Source: Candidatus Thiodiazotropha sp. (ex Ustalcina ferruginea) | GTDB taxonomy: Bacteria; Pseudomonadota; Gammaproteobacteria; Chromatiales; Chromatiaceae | DNA: 32,442 nucleotides | NCBI GenBank assembly: GCA_025656375.1 | Contig: JAHXHU010000141.1 | Span: 1-32,442, forward strand | Direction: 5' to 3' | Part shown: positions 9,332 to 16,625 of the stretch, in pieces | How the letters are laid out: each line of letters begins with the position of its first letter | Numbering within the stretch: the first letter of the stretch is position 1 | The notes under the pieces: generated by a model | Told to the model about the DNA's origin: nothing | The model's input: only the letters and a program-made list of their open reading frames with translations | Database searches by the model: none | Made by a program: the position numbers and the translations under genes

Positions 9332-9583
9332 CATTATCCTAGAATCCGCAGTTGAACGTGGATTTGTGGGAAATCCCGGCGTGCCCAGCAAGGCGACGTT
9401 CGCCGTTAATGGCTATGCCCTTAACAAGAGCGACAACGCAGCTGGGGGCGTCGGTATTTTTCACAAATTCATGTAGCGTTCCAAGACTCACCCAATGGGT
9501 GAGGAGAAAATTCATTATATGATTCGGCATATCATTACCTTACGTCAGATAACAGCGGTCAACTGCGGATTCTAGGATTATGG
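9332..9583. mobile_element. 252-bp MITE-like element with 25-bp terminal inverted repeats
   Basis: The left arm (9332-9356, CCATTATCCTAGAATCCGCA...) and the right arm (9559-9583) are inverted repeats matching at 24 of 25 positions. The interior is about 200 bases and holds no plausible gene; a 63-codon minus-strand frame (9339-9530) covers it but has no family resemblance that I recognise and may be a relic of a transposase end. No clear target duplication flanks the arms. Size, arms and lack of a transposase fit a non-autonomous element. Confidence 0.65.
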
Positions 9584-9630
9584 TGCCTTGGCTGAAAAAT
9601 GTTCCATCCACCTTTATGTTGGTTTAGATC

Positions 9631-10416
9631 GTGACCGGACTAGAACCACTTACCCAGGAACTTATCTGGATGGCCGTTCCCGGCATTCTCTTAGCCGGAT
9701 TTGTTCATGGCACCTTCGGCATCGGTTTTCCCATGGTTGCCACACCCCTGTTGGCCCTGTTTACCGATGTATTCACCGCTGTGCTTATCTGTCTGATTCC
9801 AACCATGTCGGTTAACCTGACGGTAATATGGCAGGGTGGTATTAAGCAGTTGAAGAATAGTCGCCACTATTTGCCAGTCGTCCCCTTTATCCTACTGGGT
9901 ACGGTGATTGGCTCATTTCTGTTGTTATGGCTTGATCCACGTCCCTTTTTACTGCTGCTTGCGGTTGCCATCCTGCTTTATCTTAATCAACACCGCTTAC
10001 AAGGATTGGACTTCCACTGGGTAACAGATCACCCCATCCTTGCTTATGCCATTTTTGGATTAACTGCTGGTTTGATGGCAGGCACTGTCAATGTCATGTT
10101 GCCGGTATTGATTATCCTGTTTATGGAACTTCGCATTGCTGCGGCTACGATGGTGGTCTTGTTTAATCTGAATTTCTTTACCGGTAAACTAACTCAGAGC
10201 CTGATCTTTCTACAGCAAGACCTCCCGGGTATCGGATCTTTTCTGTTAACCACCCTATGCCTGGTACCTGTTGCTCTTGTGGCTCTCTACCTGGGCATGC
10301 AACTACGTAAATGGATTACTGCTGAAAACTATATAAGCATATTGAGAAGCGTGTTGTGGTCGATGGCAGGCATATTGATTGCACGATTTCTTTATGCCTA
10401 TCTGGTCACTGCGTGA
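9631..10416 (+). CDS. TauE/SafE family permease (probable sulfite/organosulfonate exporter)
   Basis: The protein of 261 residues consists almost wholly of hydrophobic helices (about seven or eight), including the two internally repeated glycine-rich halves of the family: GFVHGTFGIGFPMVATPLLAL near residue 22 and GLTAGLMAGTVNVMLPVLII near 145. TauE/SafE proteins move anions such as sulfite, sulfoacetate or related sulfur compounds across the inner membrane; the substrate cannot be told from sequence. The GTG at 9631 gives the full first helix but has no good ribosome binding site; ATG at 9670, preceded by CAGGAAC, is an alternative. The MITE-like element lies only 47 bases upstream and may have replaced or altered the native promoter. 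Confidence 0.85.
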   Translation: MTGLEPLTQELIWMAVPGILLAGFVHGTFGIGFPMVATPLLALFTDVFTAVLICLIPTMSVNLTVIWQGGIKQLKNSRHYLPVVPFILLGTVIGSFLLLWLDPRPFLLLLAVAILLYLNQHRLQGLDFHWVTDHPILAYAIFGLTAGLMAGTVNVMLPVLIILFMELRIAAATMVVLFNLNFFTGKLTQSLIFLQQDLPGIGSFLLTTLCLVPVALVALYLGMQLRKWITAENYISILRSVLWSMAGILIARFLYAYLVTA

Positions 10417-10481
10417 CTTTCATTCCAGCACGGATTTAGCTCGTAATTGCCTAACAAATAAGGCTGAATCAACTGGCATCC

Positions 10482-10503
10482 AGGGTGCGGCAGGCCGCAC
10501 CCT
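10482..10503. repeat. REP-like palindrome, copy 2, likely bidirectional terminator
   Basis: AGGGTGCGG (10482-10490) and CCGCACCCT (10495-10503) form a perfect nine-base stem with a CAGG loop, followed by TTTCCTT. It lies between the convergent permease and hrpB genes, where a shared terminator is expected. This is the most symmetrical copy of the repeat in the window. Confidence 0.75.
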
Positions 10504-10566
10504 TTCCTTCATGACCTGTCCTCGTCAAGGTGGCTCTGTGATTGGGTGCTGTTCTGATATGAAACA

Positions 10567-13098
10567 TCACGACTTTCTCGGCTTTGCTCTGGCAGTGGGT
10601 TCTGCCTGCAATGGATCATCCGGCCAATAGTGTTTGGGATATCGCCCCTTTAACTCCTTTTTTACCTGGGGATAGGTCCTTTCCCAGAATCCGGCCAGGT
10701 CGTCTGTGATCTGCATCGGACGTTGTGCAGGCGAGAGCAGATGCAGCATGACAGGTACCCTGCCACGACATAACCTTGGCGTCTCTGCCAAACCAAACAT
10801 CTCCTGCAGCCTGACCGCCAGTACAGGTGGCTCACCTGCAGCATAACCAAGAGGAACCCTGGAACCACTGGGTACTTTCAGATGAGTGGGTGCCTCCTGC
10901 TCTAGCAACTGTTGCTGCTGCCAATCGAGTCGAGCATGGAGTATCGCACTCAGATCGAGACGTCGCAGCTGATCCTTGCTGACGATCCCCTCAAGCCAGG
11001 GTGTCAGCCATTCTGAAAGATTTTCAGACAACCACTGATCCGACAGGTCAGGCCATGGGTCATCCTGAAGTTGGCTGCCAAGCCAACAGACTCTACCCTG
11101 CCATTGGCGGAGCTGTTTACTCCAGGGCAAAACCTCAAGACCCATTTCTGAGATCCCCTGCAGCATGGCAGTGAGTAGCGCATTCTGATCGGGATCGATA
11201 GCTTGGCGACGATTCAACACGACCGACCCTACCCGTTCTTCCTGTATGGCGCTCACCCGTTGGCGCTGTTTGTCCCAGACAACGTCAGTTACTCTATCAA
11301 CAGTGATATCGGGCAGTTGACGGATCTCCTTCTCGCTAATAACCGCAGCCAGCCTGACCCAACCCTGGGTCTCTCCCGCATCCAGTTGTGCGACGACCAG
11401 ATAGGCCTGACCGGCTAACGGATCATCTGCGGCCAGTTGTACCCCACGACCGTTTGACAAGCGGAAACGACCATGCCCAGTCTGTTGTGCAAGACGGTCC
11501 GGATAAGCCAATGCCAAGTGTTGAGCGGTGGATAGAACATCCCCACGGTGTAAGCTTGTCACATTTTTCAATCGCCTGCGCCAATCCTTACTAACTCGAT
11601 CTACCCGTTTACAAGCTCGTGGATCGACCCTTGATTGTTCTCCTGCTTGACGCTTTGCACGCCATGCTTCAAGGAGATGCAATCGTAGTTCTACATCCGT
11701 ACCTGGATGATGCTCTTTCTGACGTGGCAGGATATCCCGTTCGCTCAATAGCGCCACCAAATCGTAAACAGTTTGGTTCTCACCTTCACCTGCATTGAGC
11801 AGGATATGCGCCAGCCTCGGATGGGCGGGTAGTGCTGCCATACGTTTACCCAACGGTGTCAGCTGTCGCCGTTGGTCCATAGCACCGAGTCGCTGGAGTA
11901 GTTCGCAGGCTTGATCGTATGCAGCCAGTGGAGGTGGATCGAGCCAGTGCAGATCACTGGGATCGACAACGCCCCAACTAGCCAATTCCAACGCCAGGGG
12001 AGCCAGATCGGCCTGGAGGATCTCTGCAGGATGGTAGTCTGGTAACCTTGTCTGATGCTGTTCAGCCCATAAACGGTAGCAAATACCAGGGCCAAGACGT
12101 CCGGCTCGCCCGGCGCGTTGATCGGCTGCTGCACGGGAGACCGGCACAGTCTCCAGTCGGGTCAGACCTATACCAGGCAGGAACCGGGGCAGTCGTGACC
12201 AACCGCAATCAATCACCACCCCTACACCCTCAATGGTCAAACTGGTCTCTGCAATGGATGTTGTAAGTACAATACGGCGTCTGTTTTTCTGATCGGGAAA
12301 GAGTGCGCGATCCTGCTCCGTTTTTGGTAGATCACCATAGAGTGGACAGACCACAGGTTGCTCATCTGCATCGGCAAAGCGGGATATAAGACCTTGTTGT
12401 GTACGCCTTATCTCAGCCACACCAGGTAGAAAAGCCAGCAGATCTCCGCTCTCATTATGCCAAGCCTGAGAGATCGCCTTCACAACCTGTTCAGGTATTG
12501 CCCTTCTGTCCAGTCTCTGCCCAAGATAGCGGATTGTCACGGGGAATTGCCGACCCTTGGCTTCAATGACGGGTGCACCCTCCATCAGATCACTGATGCG
12601 GCGACTGTCGAGTGTTGCAGACATAAGCAGCAGATGCAGATCCTCCCGCAATCCCTGTTGCGCATCGAGTGATAGGGCCAATGCCAAATCACTATGTAGG
12701 TTCCGTTCATGGAATTCATCAAAGATGATCAGCCCTACACCCTGTAGTTCAGGGTCATGCTGCAGTCGGCGGGTCAGCATGCCCTCTGTCACTACTTCGA
12801 TACGGGTATTGTGGGAGACTTTACGTTCCAGACGTATGCTATATCCAACCCGCTCACCGAGGGATTCACCCAGCAGTTCCGCCATTCGTGCAGCAGCTGC
12901 CCGCGCAGCCAGACGACGAGGTTCCAACAACAGGATATTATGACTGGCCAACCAGCTGGCATTCAGCAACTCGATGGGAACCAGTGTGGTCTTGCCCGAG
13001 CCGGGGGGAGCACTTAGTACCGCCCTGCAGCTTGTTGCCAGTGCCGCTGAGAGTGCAGGCATGACCTGCTTGACCGGGAGTTCAACCTCTGGCTTCAC
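10567..13098 (-). CDS. hrpB: ATP-dependent helicase HrpB
   Basis: HrpB is a DEAH-type RNA helicase of unknown precise role found widely in proteobacteria. The 843-residue protein has Walker A APPGSGKTT near residue 33, the DEFH form of motif II (IIFDEFHER, typical of HrpB) and SAT (LLMSATLD). Motif V-VI follow as TTSIAETSLTIEGV and QRAGRAGR. The HrpB-specific C-terminal region holds PRLCRGRVPVMLHLLSPAQRP. Length is as usual for the family (about 810-850). The start is GTG at 13098 with GGAG about nine bases upstream. It appears monocistronic and ends convergently with the permease gene. Confidence 0.95.
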   Translation of the reverse strand: MKPEVELPVKQVMPALSAALATSCRAVLSAPPGSGKTTLVPIELLNASWLASHNILLLEPRRLAARAAAARMAELLGESLGERVGYSIRLERKVSHNTRIEVVTEGMLTRRLQHDPELQGVGLIIFDEFHERNLHSDLALALSLDAQQGLREDLHLLLMSATLDSRRISDLMEGAPVIEAKGRQFPVTIRYLGQRLDRRAIPEQVVKAISQAWHNESGDLLAFLPGVAEIRRTQQGLISRFADADEQPVVCPLYGDLPKTEQDRALFPDQKNRRRIVLTTSIAETSLTIEGVGVVIDCGWSRLPRFLPGIGLTRLETVPVSRAAADQRAGRAGRLGPGICYRLWAEQHQTRLPDYHPAEILQADLAPLALELASWGVVDPSDLHWLDPPPLAAYDQACELLQRLGAMDQRRQLTPLGKRMAALPAHPRLAHILLNAGEGENQTVYDLVALLSERDILPRQKEHHPGTDVELRLHLLEAWRAKRQAGEQSRVDPRACKRVDRVSKDWRRRLKNVTSLHRGDVLSTAQHLALAYPDRLAQQTGHGRFRLSNGRGVQLAADDPLAGQAYLVVAQLDAGETQGWVRLAAVISEKEIRQLPDITVDRVTDVVWDKQRQRVSAIQEERVGSVVLNRRQAIDPDQNALLTAMLQGISEMGLEVLPWSKQLRQWQGRVCWLGSQLQDDPWPDLSDQWLSENLSEWLTPWLEGIVSKDQLRRLDLSAILHARLDWQQQQLLEQEAPTHLKVPSGSRVPLGYAAGEPPVLAVRLQEMFGLAETPRLCRGRVPVMLHLLSPAQRPMQITDDLAGFWERTYPQVKKELKGRYPKHYWPDDPLQAEPTARAKPRKS

Positions 13099-13300
13099 AC
13101 CCCATGACTCCTTTCCTGGTCGGATGGACAGATAATAGAAGTCATCACAATTGTATTGGTTAGCTTAGAGAGGATTGTCGACGAATAAACGCATATGGCG
13201 TTAGTCTGTCCGGCGCAACACCTTGATATTTTAACAGGACCACTAGTGAGGTGACATAGCCCATTGAGCATGTCGTAATCTACAAACAGGACAACCGAAT

Positions 13301-13326
13301 AGGGTGCGGCCTGGGCCTGCCACACC
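13301..13326. repeat. REP-like palindrome, copy 3 (imperfect)
   Basis: AGGGTGCGGC is followed by CTGG and GCCTGCCACACC, so the right arm carries an insertion and a substitution relative to GCCGCACC. The left arm is identical to copy 2. Confidence 0.55.
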
Positions 13327-13400
13327 AAACACTGTGGTCCATACAACATAAAAATATGCACAACGGCTAAACGATTCAACCGTTTGATCCGAGACTTTTA

Positions 13401-13422
13401 TGGTGCGGCTGGGCCACACCCT
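13401..13422. repeat. REP-like palindrome, copy 4 (one mismatch)
   Basis: GGTGCGGC, a TGG loop and GCCACACC pair with one mismatch, followed by CTACT as in copy 1 (CTACA). It lies 65 bases past the 3' end of the ATPase gene (minus strand) and may help to end its transcript. Confidence 0.6.
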
Positions 13423-13486
13423 ACTAAGTGACGAAACCAGGTGTAAATCCAGGTAATCAACCCATTGGCTTGTATTTGTGGGCCGG

Positions 13487-15394
13487 TTACGCTTGCTTCA
13501 GCGGAATTGAATCACCCTCCCGATCGCAATGCACATGCAGATCGAAGTTCAAATCATCGGCAAAATCCTGTGCGACTATCCAGATCTGGTTCAACTCTTC
13601 GCTCAGTGTAGGCAGTACCGTCAATGAACTGCGGGTACGTTTCTCATCAAAGAAAGCAAAGGGCTCATCCAGGAACAGGAACTGACTGCCTTGCACGGCC
13701 CGATCGACCAGCTCCTGTGAGAGGGCCAGACGTACCGCCAGCATAATCTGTCGCTGGGTACCACTGGAGATCTCATCCAGATCCATAAAGTCCCGCTTCT
13801 CACTGGAGAAGGCACGTACACTCAGATCATCATCGATTTGGAGATGCTCATAGCGGTTTTCCGTAAACAGGGGAAGCGTCTTGCTGACCAGACAACGAAG
13901 CTTGTGATTGAACTGATGGGAAACTTCACGTGTAGTGCCCTGAATCAACTCATCCGCAACGGCACAGACAGCCATATGACGCTCTTTATCATCAATCTTC
14001 TGCTTCAAGTCAACCTTTATCCCCTGAAGTTGTTCGACCTTATCCAACCTCGCCTGCTCTTGTGCAATAGCTTGATCGAGCTGCCCCAGACGACGCCTGT
14101 CCACTTCCACACCTTTACGTAATTGACTCTCTTCATGACCCACGCCATCCCTGACCTCGGCTATGCCTGGACGCCAGTCACTGACCCGTTGACTCAGACG
14201 TTCCCGGGCGGCACGATCAACCACGATAGACTCGGATTCAGATTCAGTCGGCTCTTCTGATGAGGGAGATTCAGAGTGCTCGACTTCAGATGCTGTCTCC
14301 TGCCCCTCGCTATCGTCCTGGATTTCTACAGTTGGCAGACTGCCCAGGTTATCCAGGGCCGTTGCCAATACAGACGCTGTCTCATCATAGGCTTCAGCAC
14401 TATTGTATTTCGACGCCCGGCGTATCCAGAAAATCACAAACAGCAGAGCAAAGCCACCTGCAGCATAGAGCAGCCAGGGAATCATAGATGCTTGCCAGTT
14501 AGGCACATTGTTGCTGATAAATTCAGATAACTGCAGCGCATATTCATGCTCAGGCATCTTTGCCAGCACATACCAGGCGCCACTTGCAAGCAGGGTCAAC
14601 AAGAGAAAGATGAACCGAAAGAAACCGGCGCGGCCCTGAGCCGAGAGGGCTTTCTCCCGTTTTGGAAGCGCATCCTGATAAGCAATGGATGCATCATCCA
14701 ACTGCTCGATCAGCCGGTTGGATTCATCCATGTGCCGGGAAATCTCAGCATGTTCACCATCCAGGGATGGCATCAGGTGGGGGTTGATACCTATTTCCTC
14801 AATTTGACCCTGTACTGTGATCTGTTCCGCCTGACGTTGCTCAACTTCATTGAGAGTCTCCTCCTTGTCCTCCTGGCAGGCTTGATCACAGTATTCCAAG
14901 GTCACGAGTCCCGCCATGGTCTTGACCGCGTAGCTATGAGGATGCGGTGTTGTGATCTCCCGCTGAGCCAGATAGAAGGATTCAACGAACTCTTCATACT
15001 CATAGCCGATGAGTTCATAAACCTTGTCTGCAACCTGCTCAACACCCCGGGCTATAGGTTCATCGTTTGGTGCTGACGCAGCAAGTGTCAACCGGGCACT
15101 GTGATTGCCTCCGTCATCAAGAAAACGTTCCAATCTGTATCTTTTTCCATCCCGGGGTGTGAACTCCAGTTGTGCTGAACAGTGGGTCTCCCCCCAGCGG
15201 ATTACCTTGGAAAGCTCATCCATGCCCAAAGAGAAGGTTCTGCCAAACAGGGCGAAACAGACGGTTTCACCAATCGAACTCTTTCCCGATTCATTGGGTC
15301 CGGAGACAGCGATCAATCCCCGCTCAGGAATATCCTGCAAATCCAGATCGGCGTATTTCAGAATATTGCTTGATTGAATAGCATTGATAATCAT
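13487..15394 (-). CDS. Membrane-anchored SMC/Rad50-like ATPase (YhaN-like)
   Basis: The 635-residue protein has the split ABC ATPase of the Rad50/SbcC/RecN group. The N-terminal half has Walker A GPNESGKSS at about 32-40 and a Q-loop region with FYLAQREIT. The C-terminal half has the ABC signature ISSGTQRQIML near 545 and Walker B FLFLDEPFAFFDE near 573. Between them the coiled coil is short and, instead of a zinc hook, holds two transmembrane helices (about 257-279 and 302-325) and a very acidic S/E-rich stretch (about 358-392). That layout resembles B. subtilis YhaN, which normally pairs with an SbcD-like nuclease, YhaO; no nuclease gene is adjacent here. ATG at 15394 is chosen because GAGGG lies seven bases upstream and the ATG overlaps the stop of the small upstream gene (ATGA). 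Role in DNA repair or membrane-linked DNA processing is an inference from the family. Confidence 0.8.
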   Translation of the reverse strand: MIINAIQSSNILKYADLDLQDIPERGLIAVSGPNESGKSSIGETVCFALFGRTFSLGMDELSKVIRWGETHCSAQLEFTPRDGKRYRLERFLDDGGNHSARLTLAASAPNDEPIARGVEQVADKVYELIGYEYEEFVESFYLAQREITTPHPHSYAVKTMAGLVTLEYCDQACQEDKEETLNEVEQRQAEQITVQGQIEEIGINPHLMPSLDGEHAEISRHMDESNRLIEQLDDASIAYQDALPKREKALSAQGRAGFFRFIFLLLTLLASGAWYVLAKMPEHEYALQLSEFISNNVPNWQASMIPWLLYAAGGFALLFVIFWIRRASKYNSAEAYDETASVLATALDNLGSLPTVEIQDDSEGQETASEVEHSESPSSEEPTESESESIVVDRAARERLSQRVSDWRPGIAEVRDGVGHEESQLRKGVEVDRRRLGQLDQAIAQEQARLDKVEQLQGIKVDLKQKIDDKERHMAVCAVADELIQGTTREVSHQFNHKLRCLVSKTLPLFTENRYEHLQIDDDLSVRAFSSEKRDFMDLDEISSGTQRQIMLAVRLALSQELVDRAVQGSQFLFLDEPFAFFDEKRTRSSLTVLPTLSEELNQIWIVAQDFADDLNFDLHVHCDREGDSIPLKQA

Positions 15395-15588
15395 GACCAA
15401 CCCTCATCTGCCAGCACTTTCAGCTTGCTCATGACCATTTCGATTGCCTGATCGAATGCCTCCTCATCGAATGCCTCACCGGAGTTGAGCCTCCGCTCAC
15501 GCTCTGCCGCGCAATAATCGAGAAATTCCTGGGCCGACGCCCCCAATGACAGATTCTCCTGATGTGTAGTCCGTTCAGACGAAGACAT
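15391..15588 (-). CDS. Small acidic protein coupled to the ATPase
   Basis: This gene encodes about 65 residues (MSSSERTTHQENLSLGASAQ...), helical and acidic, with no signal peptide or membrane helix and no family that I recognise. ATG at 15588 has GGGGAG six bases upstream, a better start than the in-frame ATG at 15627. Its TGA overlaps the ATPase ATG by four bases, so the two are translated together. The C-terminal half (EAFDEEAFDQAIEMVMSKL) looks like one amphipathic helix, suited to binding the ATPase. Function unknown. Confidence 0.7.
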   Translation of the reverse strand: MSSSERTTHQENLSLGASAQEFLDYCAAERERRLNSGEAFDEEAFDQAIEMVMSKLKVLADEGWS

Positions 15589-15770
15589 ACAGATCTCCCC
15601 TTTCTTGTTGTGTACTGCCTGAATCAATAGGTTCAGGTACCCATTCTGATTTTCTAACCCTCACACTGAGATCAGACTGCACAAGCCACAGGATGTGTGC
15701 CGGGTTGTTGTTGGAGGTCCAGTATAGGGAGTTCTGTACAACAGGTCATCACTCGTGTAGCGCACTATAA

Positions 15771-15796
15771 GTTACATCTTGTTACAACGGGTTACA
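15771..15796. promoter_or_regulatory. Three GTTACA repeats at exact 10-bp spacing
   Basis: GTTACA occurs at 15771, 15781 and 15791, one helical turn apart, between the divergent ATPase operon and TetR gene. Direct hexamers at 10-11 bp are the usual site form of OmpR/PhoB-type response regulators, whose dimers bind in tandem on one DNA face. The site lies about 180 bases upstream of the small acidic gene and 120 bases upstream of the TetR gene; which promoter it serves is unknown. Confidence 0.5.
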
Positions 15797-15873
15797 TATC
15801 AGAGAAGATTTCACAAATTACAACAACCAAACTAGCTGAAACGGCACCGAACAAACAGCAGCGCTGATGAGAT

Positions 15874-15912
15874 TTGACAGTTTGCAAATGTAGATACATA
15901 CTGGTTGGTATG
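15874..15912 (+). promoter_or_regulatory. Promoter and TetR-type operator of the regulator gene
   Basis: TTGACA (15874-15879) and CATACT (15897-15902) are separated by 17 bases, a good sigma-70 pair. The inverted repeat CATAC (15897-15901) and GTATG (15908-15912) overlaps the -10 box and ends four bases before the ATG region of the TetR gene. A repressor bound there would block its own promoter, the usual autoregulation of TetR proteins. No separate promoter is visible for the export genes, so they are probably co-transcribed. Confidence 0.6.
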
Positions 15913-15916
15913 CTAG

Positions 15917-16531
15917 ATGAATGTGCACAAAAACATGAATGCTGATGCTGACAGTACCCGACAATCACTCCTGAAAGCCGCCTACGAGGAGATCCATCGT
16001 TATGGTTTTCAAGCTGCCAGCCTGAATGCCATTCTGGATCGGACCGGCGTGACGAAAGGAGCCCTCTACCATCACTTCAGCAATAAGCTGCAACTCGGCT
16101 ATGCGGTGCTGGATGAACATATCGCCGTTGAATTGGAATCACTCTGGTTCGAACCCATGCAACAGCCCGGACATCCGATCGAGGTCTTAATGGCAGCAAT
16201 TAAACAGTTGGGGGATCACTATGAATGTGAAGAGATCACCCTTGGCTGCCCGCTTAACAATCTGGCTCAGGAGATGTCAGCCATCGATGATGGCTTTCGT
16301 CAGCGAGTTGATACCCTCTACCAGCGCTGGCAGACCAGTATCGAAACACTCCTGGCCAGAGGACAGCAGCAAGGCAGTGTGAACACCTCTATCGACGCTG
16401 CTGACACTGCATTTTTCATTTTGGCCTCCCTTGAGGGTTGTATGAGTATGGCAAAAAATGCGCAGAGTCACGACGAACTGATGCGCTGCGGCCAGGGACT
16501 GATGAACTATCTGAATAGTCTCCGTGCCTAA
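15917..16531 (+). CDS. TetR/AcrR family transcriptional regulator
   Basis: The 204-residue protein has the TetR helix-turn-helix at residues about 15-60 (AAYEEIHRYGFQAASLNAIL, TKGALYHHFSNK). A ligand domain with EITLGCPLNNLAQEMS follows, which places it in the NemR/AcuR-like subgroup. Several members of that subgroup sense electrophiles through a cysteine; a Cys is present at GCPL, but sensing is not shown. It lies 95 bases upstream of the RND exporter in the same direction, so it probably controls that operon and itself through the operator over its promoter. Confidence 0.88.
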   Translation: MNVHKNMNADADSTRQSLLKAAYEEIHRYGFQAASLNAILDRTGVTKGALYHHFSNKLQLGYAVLDEHIAVELESLWFEPMQQPGHPIEVLMAAIKQLGDHYECEEITLGCPLNNLAQEMSAIDDGFRQRVDTLYQRWQTSIETLLARGQQQGSVNTSIDAADTAFFILASLEGCMSMAKNAQSHDELMRCGQGLMNYLNSLRA

Positions 16532-16625
16532 GCCTTAGTCAGAATAGGCAGCATCATTTCCATGGATTGAAAAAATTGAAGATCCTATTAACCAACAACA
16601 AAAAGTCAGTGACAGGGACAGAACA

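Larger units (their letters stand above)
13099..13486. other. 388-bp intergenic region with two imperfect REP-like copies
   Basis: No gene is supported. The region holds the hrpB promoter at its left end (minus strand) and lies downstream of the ATPase gene. Two degenerate copies of the GGTGCGGC repeat occupy 13301-13326 and 13401-13422. Confidence 0.6.

Noticed and set aside
9339-9530. 63-residue minus-strand frame in the MITE-like element
   Set aside because: It is bounded by the inverted repeats, has no recognisable family and is probably an internal relic.
14546-15076. 176-residue plus-strand frame inside the ATPase gene
   Set aside because: It is a shadow of the ATPase coding strand, which has clear Walker and signature motifs.
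13487-15400. Upstream TTG start of the ATPase at 15400
   Set aside because: ATG at 15394 has GAGGG at a good distance and an ATGA overlap with the small gene.
15771-15796. Possible CRISPR or iteron array
   Set aside because: Only three six-base units with four-base gaps; no CRISPR repeats or replication genes.
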